This document shows positions 21,463 through 29,920 of a DNA stretch of 64,000 bases, piece by piece; positions within the stretch are counted from its first letter, which is position 1; every line of letters starts with the position of its first letter. Below the pieces are notes generated by a model, which saw only the letters and a list, made by a program, of their open reading frames with translations, was not told where the DNA came from and ran no database searches. The DNA comes from Paenibacillus sp. JNUCC-31. GTDB taxonomy: Bacteria > Bacillota > Bacilli > Paenibacillales > Paenibacillaceae. The stretch is from positions 7,254,001 through 7,318,000 of the forward strand of contig NZ_CP062165.1 of the NCBI RefSeq assembly GCF_014844075.1, in the 5' to 3' direction. The position numbers were made by a program, and so were the translations under genes.

Positions 21463-21579
21463 ATGTTGATCAAACGCTCTATGGGTACGATCACTTTCTC
21501 TAAAATCGGTGAAATCCACATTACAGTTGAAGGATTCACTCTTTCTTCCAAACCTTTAAATTTCAAATCAATCCGATGA
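21463..21579 (+). CDS. Small protein, 38 residues, unknown
   Basis: ATG preceded by GAAGGAGGAC, an excellent ribosome binding site. It encodes MLIKRSMGTITFSKIGEIHI followed by TVEGFTLSSKPLNFKSIR. It ends 16 bases before the GNAT start and follows a strong promoter, so it is likely translated. No membrane segment, no cysteine; mixed beta pattern. Not recognised; could be a leader peptide or a small regulatory protein. Confidence 0.55.
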   Translation: MLIKRSMGTITFSKIGEIHITVEGFTLSSKPLNFKSIR

Positions 21580-21595
21580 ACAGGAGCATTAATAA

Positions 21596-22204
21596 ATGAC
21601 AACAATTTCAATCGACAAAGCCAGTTCTTATTCATTACTCGGAGCGAAGCTTCATGTAATGGCAATTGGCAATATGGCTCACACCATCGCAGGTTCAAAT
21701 AATCAGAACGTAGTCGATGCTACATTCAGAAAATTATGGCAGACGAAAAACAATCGTTTCAGTCATCAGTATGCATATGAAGCAAAATTAGGAGAAAAAA
21801 TCTATGGAATGATCTCATGTTTGCCAATCACAGTGCTCGATCAATTGACCGGGTCTACGATGAAACAATTGTTTTTGCTTAGAAAAATGGGACTGGTTTT
21901 GTACAATTTAGTTCGCCCAATGGGGTTATTTTCCACCTTAACACTAAAAGAAGGATTTCAAGGTGAATTCCATATTGCTTCACTGGCAACGATGCCTGAA
22001 AGCAGAGGCATGGGTATAGGTTCCCAGCTTATTCATTTCGCTGAGGAGGAAGCTATTTCACGAGGTTATGCAATCAGTTCCTTAACAGTGAAAAAGGAGA
22101 ATCATCTGGCAGCTAGATTATATGCAAAACTCGGCTATGAAATTACCTCAGAAATTAATAAACCCACGATGTCGTTTTACAGAATGGTCAAGAAACTGAA
22201 ATGA
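21596..22204 (+). CDS. GNAT-family N-acetyltransferase
   Basis: 202 residues; AGGAG nine bases before the ATG. The acetyl-CoA site is in IASLATMPESRGMGIGSQLIHFAEEEA (Q/RxxGxG/A as SRGMGIG), followed by the usual LTVKKENHLAARLYAKLGYE. The N-terminal half is longer than in minimal GNATs and hydrophobic in places (LFLLRKMGLVLYNLVRPMGLF). Substrate unknown. Forms a two-gene unit with the 38-residue frame. Confidence 0.88.
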   Translation: MTTISIDKASSYSLLGAKLHVMAIGNMAHTIAGSNNQNVVDATFRKLWQTKNNRFSHQYAYEAKLGEKIYGMISCLPITVLDQLTGSTMKQLFLLRKMGLVLYNLVRPMGLFSTLTLKEGFQGEFHIASLATMPESRGMGIGSQLIHFAEEEAISRGYAISSLTVKKENHLAARLYAKLGYEITSEINKPTMSFYRMVKKLK

Positions 22205-22308
22205 TTTGATGATTTGTTGAATTCCAAACCTGTGCTGCATTTGGTCTGTTGTATGAGCAGACGAATCATTGAATTTTTGAATTGCAAATGTCGATTTGTA
22301 TACGGGAA

Positions 22309-22351
22309 ACACCAAAAGATCTCTTCACTAAGTGAAGAGATCTTTTGGTGT
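22309..22351. terminator. Perfect 43-bp palindrome after the GNAT gene
   Basis: Two 21-base arms (22309-22329 and 22331-22351) are exact reverse complements around a single A. The arms begin ACACCAAAAGATC and end in TCTTTTGGTGT. Position suggests a transcription terminator, although no T run follows; the perfection of the arms is unusual for that. Confidence 0.6.
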
Positions 22352-22432
22352 ACAACAACTTTTAAAAAAAATCACATTACAAAATATAACGGATGAGAGC
22401 GTGAATCTGCTTGCATGGCACGGTTATGGAGT

Positions 22433-22918
22433 CTATTGTCCACCTGTATTGGAAGCCCAGACAGGATACCACCCCAAAGCCGGATTTTCATTGTTGTACA
22501 GTACCAGATTGCCATCAGTTTGCATGATCAACACATTGCCTCTAAGATTGGCTGGCACATTGTCTGCTCCATACCATGCCTTAGCCCACGCCAGGTTATC
22601 CGATGTCCAATAAGGTGTGTTTTGCGGATCGGATATGACCAACTTACCGCTGAAATAATTAATCTGGAGTTTATGTATTCTCGGGTCTTTAGTCTTGGAG
22701 TTCCATATCATCTTGCGAGACTTGACGTCCCAGATCTGCGCATCACCATAATTATCAAATTGAAACGAAAACCTGTTATTGTTTGACACTAGCCCTCCAC
22801 CAGCGACATTATACATGATGTCATAAATCAGCCGATCTCCACTCGCGGCGGTAGTCACAGGGGAAAATGGAATCAAAAACATGAGCATGGCAAGACAAGA
22901 TAAAAAGACTTTTTTCAT
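22433..22918 (-). CDS. Secreted bulb-type (mannose-binding) lectin-domain protein
   Basis: 161 residues. A clear signal peptide (MKKVFLSCLAMLMFLIPFSP, cleavage near TAA-A at 23-25) precedes a single B-lectin domain of about 115 residues. Its last repeat keeps the mannose-binding consensus QxDxNxVxY as QTDGNLVLY; the two earlier repeats (FDNYGDAQIWD, FSGKLVISD) are degenerate. Secreted proteins of this form occur as lectin-like bacteriocins and as adhesins, and the sequence alone does not separate them. GAGGATG upstream of the ATG. Lies behind a MerR-type and a CPBP gene on the same strand but 128 bases away. Confidence 0.85.
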   Translation of the reverse strand: MKKVFLSCLAMLMFLIPFSPVTTAASGDRLIYDIMYNVAGGGLVSNNNRFSFQFDNYGDAQIWDVKSRKMIWNSKTKDPRIHKLQINYFSGKLVISDPQNTPYWTSDNLAWAKAWYGADNVPANLRGNVLIMQTDGNLVLYNNENPALGWYPVWASNTGGQ

Positions 22919-23046
22919 ATAACATCCTCTTTTCCTGAATACGTTTTAAGTTGCTTGTCAAATATATCATATATTTTTCTTTTATGGATAAAAATTCAAT
23001 AAATAAAAGGACTCATACTGGATCGGAAAGAAGAAGGAGATTCGGT

Positions 23047-23799
23047 TCAATCCTTTAAAGAAGAATTCTTCTTAAGATTTAATACCTCAAATGCTTCTTT
23101 TAAAAAATCCATGGTATGCTTAGGCACCAACGACTCATAGGGTTTTACGTTTTTATACAGTTCTTCGTTATTTACCTCGTCATTGAAAATCAGATTACGT
23201 AATGGAGTATCTGTTACTATGTCATGCAACTGCTGCTGTATAACAGGATGATCTGGTTTAAGATCGTTTACGATCGCTCGTTGGACAAGCAATAACAAAT
23301 GGTAGAGTTGTCCATCCAAGTACGTTTGCTTAGAGATATCCTCTGGAAACACCTTATCAATAATATCTTTAGAGACATACTTTTGAAGCAGTTTTTTTTG
23401 AGCCTCCTCAACACGCATGGAATTCATAAGTAGCATGAGTATCTCTGAGTTTGATTCATGGAGTTGATCTTGCTCGGTTAACCAATTTATTCGTTCAATT
23501 AACGCTAAAGAGCAATCGATTGCTTCTCTCCTCTGTTGAAGGGATTGTTCTTGAAATCTAATTATTTCATTGAAAGAATATTTCGGATCTTCCAAACAGG
23601 CTTTAATTTCGTTTAATGAAAGACCCAGACTTTGCAATAATTGAATTTCATGAAGCCTTTTAAAATCCTCATTTATATATACATAATGGTCATTTTCATT
23701 TTTTTGTGAGGGCACTAAAATTCCAAGTTGTCGATAATGTCGTAACGTACGAACCGTTGTGTCTGCTAGCTTTGCAAATTTACTCACCGTTAATCTCAT
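23047..23799 (-). CDS. MerR-family regulator with long C-terminal domain
   Basis: 250 residues; GAGG precedes the ATG. N-terminal MerR winged helix: TVSKFAKLADTTVRTLRHYR with LGILVPSQKN and YVYINEDFKRLHEIQLLQSL, followed by the dimer coiled coil (about 75-110). The remaining 140 residues are mostly helical with no cysteine set for metals, so it probably senses an organic ligand, in the style of TipA-like proteins. It lies 22 bases downstream of the CPBP gene in one transcription unit. Confidence 0.88.
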   Translation of the reverse strand: MRLTVSKFAKLADTTVRTLRHYRQLGILVPSQKNENDHYVYINEDFKRLHEIQLLQSLGLSLNEIKACLEDPKYSFNEIIRFQEQSLQQRREAIDCSLALIERINWLTEQDQLHESNSEILMLLMNSMRVEEAQKKLLQKYVSKDIIDKVFPEDISKQTYLDGQLYHLLLLVQRAIVNDLKPDHPVIQQQLHDIVTDTPLRNLIFNDEVNNEELYKNVKPYESLVPKHTMDFLKEAFEVLNLKKNSSLKD

Positions 23800-23821
23800 C
23801 TAATTTCCTCTTTTCAAGAAA

Positions 23822-24433
23822 TCATTTTTTGTATTTTTTCGCCAGAATAATTCCAATAGAAGTATTATAAATCCCATGGGCAAGCATGGGCGGGATTAAC
23901 GACCCGGTAAAATAAAAGAGTAGTGCAAAAATCAACCCATTTACAAACACACCTATAAGGATACCGGTTGCACCTTTATATTGTGGAACATGTATTACCC
24001 AAAATAGAAAAGTACTTATTAGAATGACTAGCCAATCCACTATTAAAGAGTATCCAATAAATAATCCGATCAGGACACCTCTAAAAAGGAATTCTTCAAA
24101 TACACCGCCACCTATTGCAGATACAGCTACACCACTTGGTTTGATCATTATTTTTTTAATCATATCTGATCCCTCGGTTTGGGGTAGTTCTGTTCTTGTT
24201 TTAATGAATGTAACTAGAACAATAGTCGTTATAAACAAACTGGAAATAAGACCAATGAGTATTGCGGATAAAATACTAATCTCGTTTGGTATAAATAAGG
24301 AAGCTATAAATGGTAACATTTCTCCCCGTTTAACTATCCAAATAAGAACCAATCCAATAAAAAGAAAGGTTGTTAGCGTTAGTGATGCTCTCAACAGTAT
24401 TTTGTACTGTTCCTTTGCCTTGGTTTCAGTCAT
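23822..24433 (-). CDS. CPBP-family intramembrane metalloprotease
   Basis: 203 residues from the ATG at 24433 (AAAGGAG eight bases upstream; a longer frame to 24490 has no site). Five to seven hydrophobic segments. The CPBP (Abi/CaaX-like) motifs are all present: EEFLFRG (Glu pair and Arg), FWVIHVP (His) and AHGIYN (His/Asn). Members cut prenylated proteins or peptides in the membrane and include bacteriocin self-immunity proteins. With a lectin gene two genes downstream, a link to a lectin-type bacteriocin is conceivable but unproven. Confidence 0.88.
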   Translation of the reverse strand: MTETKAKEQYKILLRASLTLTTFLFIGLVLIWIVKRGEMLPFIASLFIPNEISILSAILIGLISSLFITTIVLVTFIKTRTELPQTEGSDMIKKIMIKPSGVAVSAIGGGVFEEFLFRGVLIGLFIGYSLIVDWLVILISTFLFWVIHVPQYKGATGILIGVFVNGLIFALLFYFTGSLIPPMLAHGIYNTSIGIILAKKYKK

Positions 24434-24600
24434 AATGAACGCTCCTTTTATCACATTTTTTTCATTATAGATTGTGACGTAGCGTCCCAAGCAACAATAG
24501 CTTTTTGTTCAGAAAAAAGCTCGACGCTTGGCGTGTTGACCGTCCATAGAAGGAAGTAGATATATATTCGAAAGTTTCCCTAATTTCACTAATACTTAAT

Positions 24601-24643
24601 AACCGGTTGTGCCTTCCGTATAAAATGGATGGCACAGCCGGTT
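24601..24643. terminator. Long hairpin between CPBP and GH125 genes
   Basis: AACCGGTTGTGCC (24601-24613) pairs with GGCACAGCCGGTT (24631-24643) with one wobble. It lies about 70 bases beyond the GH125 stop and likely ends that leftward message; T-richness after it is poor. Confidence 0.6.
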
Positions 24644-24710
24644 TGTCTATAGGTATAATACGATACGGCTCTCCTATATTTTCATTGAAAAGTATCAAGG
24701 TTAGAAGGGC

Positions 24711-25991
24711 CTAGACTATTCCCTTGTCCATTGCTTTGCCGATCAGTGTAGCAAACAAACTGTTGGACCAGGCAAACCATTCACGTGAATAATCGGAGGG
24801 ATTATCCGGGTGAAAGCCTTCGTGCATATATCCGGTATTCGCATCAGTCCGAACAAGCATATCAATTAATTCTTTGACCTCCTCATCGTTATCTGCTGTC
24901 AGCGCCTGCATGGACAATGCCATATGCCACACATAACCTCCAGGGGTATGCGGACTGCCGATGCCTTTGGCATGTTTACCCTCGAAATAGAACGGGTTAT
25001 CGAAGCTGAGGGCAAAGCGGCGAGTGTTCTGATAAATTTCATCCTCCACACCCACATAACCAATATAAGGAATAGATATCAGTCCTGGTGTGCCGGCATC
25101 GTCCATCAGAGAATAATTACCGTATCCATCCGTTTCGTAGGCGTAAATTCGGCCGTATTTAGGATGATTCACAATTCCGTAGGTCCGGATGCCAAAGTCG
25201 ATCTCCTTGCGCAGCTTCGCTGCCCGGGCCGCCAGTCTTTCGTCCTTATAGATGACGCTTGCGATCTCGCGAATATAGTCCAGAATCACTACAGCGAACA
25301 TATTGGAGGGAATATTGTAGCCGAACTCACAGCTGTCATCACTCGGACGGAAGCCCGACCAGCTCATGCCGGTGTAATTAACAGGCATGCCGCGTCCGTT
25401 ATTGTGCAAAGTCTCCGTATCCTGAAGCGTCTCCCGGATGAAATGGTACGGTGATTTCTCTCCGTGGTACTGTTCCGTTTCGATAACGTTCACGATGGAG
25501 GTCAGCGCCTGGTAGCAGGCCGTATCAAAGATATCAGTCTGCTCCGCTTCCTTCCAATACATATAAGCCAGCTGGACAACGAAGCAGAGGGAGTCCAGCT
25601 CGTATTTGCGCTCCCACATCCACGGGTTTAGATTACAGTCATCCGTAGCCCGATAATGTTTGTCATTTGCCGTTTCGTTGAAGGCATTGGTGTATGGATC
25701 AATATTGACATAGAACATCTGGCGGGCGATCAGGCCGCGGAGAATCCGCTGCAGCGCAGGGTCATTTTTGGCAAAAGGGATATAATGGCGCACTTGCTCC
25801 GTAGAATCCCGCAACCACATGGCCGGGATATCCCCCGTAAATACAAAGGTGGTACCGTCTTCAAGCAGCTTGGTTGTTGTCTCCAGCGTATTCGGGAAGC
25901 AGTTGCGGAACAATTGCTGTAATTTCGGGTGATGCGCGAGCCGTTCATCGGCTTCATTAAGATAAGTAGTAATGGAAGCTGGCATGTTCAT
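24711..25991 (-). CDS. GH125 exo-alpha-1,6-mannosidase
   Basis: 426 residues; AGGAGG nine bases before the ATG. Inverting glycosidase of (alpha/alpha)6 fold that removes non-reducing alpha-1,6-linked mannose, as found on N-glycans and yeast mannan. Recognisable GH125 stretches are FVFTGDIPAMWLRDSTEQVR, PYTNAFNETAND, DDCNLNPWMWERKYELDSL, RPSDDSCEFGYNIPSNMFA and YMHEGFHPDNPSDYSREWF. No signal peptide: it acts in the cytoplasm on imported oligosaccharides. Divergent from a sugar importer and a GH130 gene, which together form a mannose-glycan locus. Confidence 0.92.
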   Translation of the reverse strand: MNMPASITTYLNEADERLAHHPKLQQLFRNCFPNTLETTTKLLEDGTTFVFTGDIPAMWLRDSTEQVRHYIPFAKNDPALQRILRGLIARQMFYVNIDPYTNAFNETANDKHYRATDDCNLNPWMWERKYELDSLCFVVQLAYMYWKEAEQTDIFDTACYQALTSIVNVIETEQYHGEKSPYHFIRETLQDTETLHNNGRGMPVNYTGMSWSGFRPSDDSCEFGYNIPSNMFAVVILDYIREIASVIYKDERLAARAAKLRKEIDFGIRTYGIVNHPKYGRIYAYETDGYGNYSLMDDAGTPGLISIPYIGYVGVEDEIYQNTRRFALSFDNPFYFEGKHAKGIGSPHTPGGYVWHMALSMQALTADNDEEVKELIDMLVRTDANTGYMHEGFHPDNPSDYSREWFAWSNSLFATLIGKAMDKGIV

Positions 25992-26376
25992 AGTCTAACT
26001 CCTCCTGTAAAGTTAAGATTACGGTCGTACCACCGCAGGACAATATCTTAATTTGGTTGGCATTCGTAGCAAATGTTTGCATACCTTTCCGATGATCACA
26101 ATATGTGACTTATGAAGTGTGATAGTAGGTTCATAATTGACATATTTGCAGCCATGTTCCATCTGAAAATATTCACATCAAGGCAGGCAGGAAAATACCA
26201 CAGCAACGCGGTTTTACACGCTCTTAACATGACAATGCAGAACCTACATATTTACGGTGTCAACTTTGTTTCACTACACTTTGAATTGTAAGCGTTCGCA
26301 GTAAGGGGATGAGCATGAATGCGAAGCGGATACATTACATTATGTAACGAAAACTACCATAGAGAGGAGTGGGAGA
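25992..26376. promoter_or_regulatory. Divergent control region with cre-like site and two palindromes
   Basis: TGTAAGCGTTCGCA (26287-26300) matches the CcpA cre consensus at 13 of 14 positions, 77 bases before the first permease start. Two further palindromes lie closer to the GH125 gene: GCAAATGTTTGC (26069-26080) and TCACAATATGTGA (26096-26108). They are candidate sites for the locus regulator. I could not assign -35/-10 pairs with confidence. Confidence 0.6.
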
Positions 26377-27327
26377 ATGAAGGGGAGTCATGCTGTAGTA
26401 TCCGTAAATCCTTCATTGAAGAACAAATCCCTTGGCAAAAGAATCTGGAAAAATTGGGAACTCTATCTGTTCATGCTTCCCGTGTTATTGTATTTCCTCG
26501 TTTTTCATTACGGTCCGATGTACGGTATTCAGATTGCTTTTAAGAATTTCGTACCTTCGAAAGGAATTACGGGTAGCGAATGGGTCGGTTTTGACCATTT
26601 TGAACGGTTTTTCAATTCCTATTTTTTCTGGGATTTGCTATGGAACACGTTCAGCATCAGTTTCTATGAACTTGCTATCGGTTTTCCGCTTCCGATCATT
26701 CTGGCACTGGCTTTCAATGAAGTCCGCAACGGCCCGTTCAAGAAATCGGTTCAGACGGTAACCTATGCGCCGCATTTCATTTCTGTCGTTGTTATGGCAG
26801 GGATGATCATTACTTTTTTATCACCCTCTAGTGGCATGATTGTCCGGTTCATCGAGTTCCTGGGCCTACAACCAGCGGCGTTTCTGACTGATCCGGCCTG
26901 GTTTAAGACAGTGTATGTCTTCTCGGGCGTCTGGCAGAGCACAGGGTGGGGAACTATTATTTATCTCGCGGCTCTGTCAGGCGTAGATCCCCAGCTGCAT
27001 GAAGCGGCCATTATGGATGGAGCAAGCCGGTTTAAACGGATGCTGCATATCAATCTGCCGACGATCGTGCCCACGATAACGATCATGCTGATCTTGAATA
27101 TGGGTAATATACTGGGCCTTGGCTTCGAGAAGATTCTGCTGCTGCAGAATTCGCTCAATATGGAGGCTTCCGATGTAATTTCCACCTATGTATACCGCGC
27201 GGGCCTTGTGAACGCCCAGTACAGCTTCTCAACAGCTGTAGGATTGTTCAACTCGGTAGTCAACGTTATTTTGCTTGTTACTGTTAACCAGATCGCCAAG
27301 CGCACCAGTGAGAATAGCCTCTGGTAG
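26377..27327 (+). CDS. Sugar ABC transporter permease, LplB type
   Basis: 316 residues; ATG after GAGGAGTGGGAG. Six membrane segments and the inner-membrane ABC signature EAAIMDGASRFKRMLHINLP, which docks the ATPase. The family imports oligosaccharides with a lipoprotein receptor. No ATPase gene is present anywhere in the locus, the normal case in this group, where a shared MsmX-type ATPase encoded elsewhere serves many importers. First gene of permease-permease-receptor-GH130. Confidence 0.93.
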   Translation: MKGSHAVVSVNPSLKNKSLGKRIWKNWELYLFMLPVLLYFLVFHYGPMYGIQIAFKNFVPSKGITGSEWVGFDHFERFFNSYFFWDLLWNTFSISFYELAIGFPLPIILALAFNEVRNGPFKKSVQTVTYAPHFISVVVMAGMIITFLSPSSGMIVRFIEFLGLQPAAFLTDPAWFKTVYVFSGVWQSTGWGTIIYLAALSGVDPQLHEAAIMDGASRFKRMLHINLPTIVPTITIMLILNMGNILGLGFEKILLLQNSLNMEASDVISTYVYRAGLVNAQYSFSTAVGLFNSVVNVILLVTVNQIAKRTSENSLW

Positions 27328-27343
27328 AAAGGAGTTGAAGTCA

Positions 27344-28255
27344 GTGGTTACTGCCATGAAAGAATCCAGGGGGGACAAGCTGTTCCTGATTAGTACCTAT
27401 ATCTATTTGGGCCTTGCACTGCTGGTGGTTCTCTATCCGCTAATCTATATTCTCAGCGCTTCAATCAGTTCACCGCAGGACGTCAATTCGGGAGCTATGT
27501 GGCTATTTCCGAAGAATGTGACACTGGATGGCTACAAGCTTGTATTTGAGAACCCGAAGATATGGAATGGTTACTGGAACACGATCATTTACACTGTAGT
27601 GGGGACTCTGGTCAATCTTGCCGTTACTCTGCCGGCCTCGTATGCACTAAGCAGATCTGATTTTGTCGGGCGCCAGTTGTTTATGGGTCTCATTCTGTTC
27701 ACGATGTTCTTCAGCGGCGGAATCGTGCCGACGTATCTGCTGGTCAAGAATCTTGGCCTCATTAACAGTATGTGGGCATTGATCCTGCCCGTGGCCGCTT
27801 CGGTTTGGAATATTGTCGTAGCCCGCACCTTTTTTCAGACGACCATCCCAAAAGAACTGCAGGAAGCGGCGCATATTGACGGTTGTACGAATTTAAAGCT
27901 GTTTATACGCATTATTCTGCCGCTGTCGGCACCGATTGTGGCCGTTATGGCCCTGTTCTATGGAGTAAGCCATTGGAACAGCTACTTCCCGTCCCTGATC
28001 TATTTGAATGATGAAGCCAAGTATCCGCTGCAGATGGTTCTGCGCCAGATCCTTGTCCTTCAGGAAATGTCGGCCGAAACCACAGGCGCTTCGATCAATG
28101 GCGAGGTGGCGACCGCTATGAATAATAAGGCAGAAACAGCATCGCTGATCAAATACGGTGTCATCGTTGTCTCCACACTGCCCATCGTTGCAGTCTATCC
28201 GTTCCTGCAGCGTTACTTTGTACAGGGGGTCATGATTGGCTCTGTTAAGGGCTAA
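27344..28255 (+). CDS. Sugar ABC transporter permease, LplC/YtcP type
   Basis: 303 residues from the GTG at 27344 (AAAGGAG nine bases upstream); an ATG four codons later is possible. Six membrane segments, EAA loop as ELQEAAHIDGCTNLKLFIRIILP and the typical end PFLQRYFVQGVMIGSVKG. Forms the second half of the channel with the preceding gene, 16 bases away. Confidence 0.93.
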   Translation: MVTAMKESRGDKLFLISTYIYLGLALLVVLYPLIYILSASISSPQDVNSGAMWLFPKNVTLDGYKLVFENPKIWNGYWNTIIYTVVGTLVNLAVTLPASYALSRSDFVGRQLFMGLILFTMFFSGGIVPTYLLVKNLGLINSMWALILPVAASVWNIVVARTFFQTTIPKELQEAAHIDGCTNLKLFIRIILPLSAPIVAVMALFYGVSHWNSYFPSLIYLNDEAKYPLQMVLRQILVLQEMSAETTGASINGEVATAMNNKAETASLIKYGVIVVSTLPIVAVYPFLQRYFVQGVMIGSVKG

Positions 28256-28293
28256 ACGATTAGAAAGTTTATATAACAAGGGAGGAATTATTC

Positions 28294-29904
28294 ATGCAGA
28301 CCACACGCAAACCATGGAAGCTTCTGCTGTCTTCGGCTCTAGTTCTTACACTGCTGGCAGGATGCAGCAATTCAAATGAAGGTGCAGCAAATAAAAGTAC
28401 CGGAGACGTTGCTGTGAATAAAGAAGGTTTCCCGATTGTCAATGAGTCCGTTACTCTGTCGCTTATGGCGCCGGATGTAGGAATTCAGAACTGGGAGAAC
28501 ATGGTGGTGCTTCAGCAGATGCAGGAGAAGACCGGCATTAAGCTGGAATACAAGAATGCACCGAAGGACAGCTTCGAGACCAAAAAGAATTTGGTACTCG
28601 CCAGCGGGGATTACCCGGATATCCTTTATGCTGCCGGTCTGACGACCGCAGAGCAGATGAATTATGGAGAGCAGGGTATCATCATACCCCTGGAGGATCT
28701 GATTGAAGAATACGCTCCCAATTTCAAGTCACTGCTGGAGGAGAATCCGGACGTCCGTAAATCAATTACAGCACCGGACGGGCATATCTATTCCTTGCCA
28801 GTAGTAGAACTTAGCCAGCACTGGTACCGCAATCCGATGTGGTATAACGGGGACTTCCTGAAGGCTCTGAATATCGACAAGCTTCCCGAAACGACGGAAG
28901 AGCTGTATACCTACCTGAAGCGTGTGAAGGAGGAAGATCCAAACGGCAATGGCAAAGCCGATGAAATTCCGATTTCCTCAGTGACAACACCAGCTGCGAA
29001 CCTCCGCGATATCCGTACCTGGCTGCTTGGCGCATTCGGTATTTATGAAGAAGAAATTTATGTGGACGATGCGGACAAAGTGCATTATACACCGCTTGAA
29101 GAAGGTTATAAGGAATATTTGACCTATATGAACCGCCTGTGGTCCGAAGACCTGTTGGATCACGAGAGCTTCTCGCAGACAGCAGAGCAGAAGAAGGCCA
29201 AAACGCAGAATAATCAAGTTGCCCTCTTCTCAGACTGGCATGCCTACATGTCCAAGGGCGGAGAGCCTTCGACGGCAGATCCGATGTTTGCGCCCGTCCG
29301 CAGTGAATCCATTGCTGCTCCTGCGATTGCAAAGAACAGAGGAATCACAACTGGCGCATTTGCCATCACGGAAAGTAATCCCGCACCGGAAGCATCAATG
29401 CGCTGGGTGGATTATCTTTATTCCTATGAAGGTGCGATGTTCTTCAATAAAGGGCCGGAGGGCATTCTCTGGGAATACACTGACAAAGAGAACCGGGTTA
29501 AGAAGTACTTGCCGGTACCGGACGGCAAGGAAATGGAAGATTACCGGGCAACACTGACGCCCAACTACGGCATTCCTGCTCCAACCCTGTCCATGGATGA
29601 TATTAGTAAGGGGCTGAAGACAGACTTTGACGTCTGGGTAGAGCAGGAAACCAAGCAGAAGCTTCTCGATAAAGGTGCACGGATTCCGTTCCCGACCTTG
29701 TTCTTCACCGTGGAGGAGCAGACCGAAATCAGCAGCCTTAATTCTGATTTGAGAACATATGTGAATCAGATGGAAGCGAAGTTCATCACCGGTGCCGAGC
29801 CGCTTACGGGTTGGGACAATTATGTGGCGACCGTCAAGAAAATGGGCGGAGAGCGTGTGGCCGAAATCAACCAAGCTGCCTATGACCGGTGGAAATCCAA
29901 CTAA
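28294..29904 (+). CDS. Lipoprotein solute receptor of the sugar importer (LplA/YtcQ type)
   Basis: 536 residues; GGGAGG before the ATG. Lipoprotein signal with lipobox LLAGC (Cys24), so the protein is anchored outside the membrane. Size and layout fit the large oligosaccharide receptors of cluster 1. A calcium-binding-like DPNGNGKADEIP loop sits near residues 215-225, as in many of these receptors. Delivers the glycan to the two permeases; the flanking GH125 and GH130 enzymes suggest a mannose-containing ligand. Confidence 0.92.
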   Translation: MQTTRKPWKLLLSSALVLTLLAGCSNSNEGAANKSTGDVAVNKEGFPIVNESVTLSLMAPDVGIQNWENMVVLQQMQEKTGIKLEYKNAPKDSFETKKNLVLASGDYPDILYAAGLTTAEQMNYGEQGIIIPLEDLIEEYAPNFKSLLEENPDVRKSITAPDGHIYSLPVVELSQHWYRNPMWYNGDFLKALNIDKLPETTEELYTYLKRVKEEDPNGNGKADEIPISSVTTPAANLRDIRTWLLGAFGIYEEEIYVDDADKVHYTPLEEGYKEYLTYMNRLWSEDLLDHESFSQTAEQKKAKTQNNQVALFSDWHAYMSKGGEPSTADPMFAPVRSESIAAPAIAKNRGITTGAFAITESNPAPEASMRWVDYLYSYEGAMFFNKGPEGILWEYTDKENRVKKYLPVPDGKEMEDYRATLTPNYGIPAPTLSMDDISKGLKTDFDVWVEQETKQKLLDKGARIPFPTLFFTVEEQTEISSLNSDLRTYVNQMEAKFITGAEPLTGWDNYVATVKKMGGERVAEINQAAYDRWKSN

Positions 29905-29920
29905 TGCAGGAGGGATAGAT

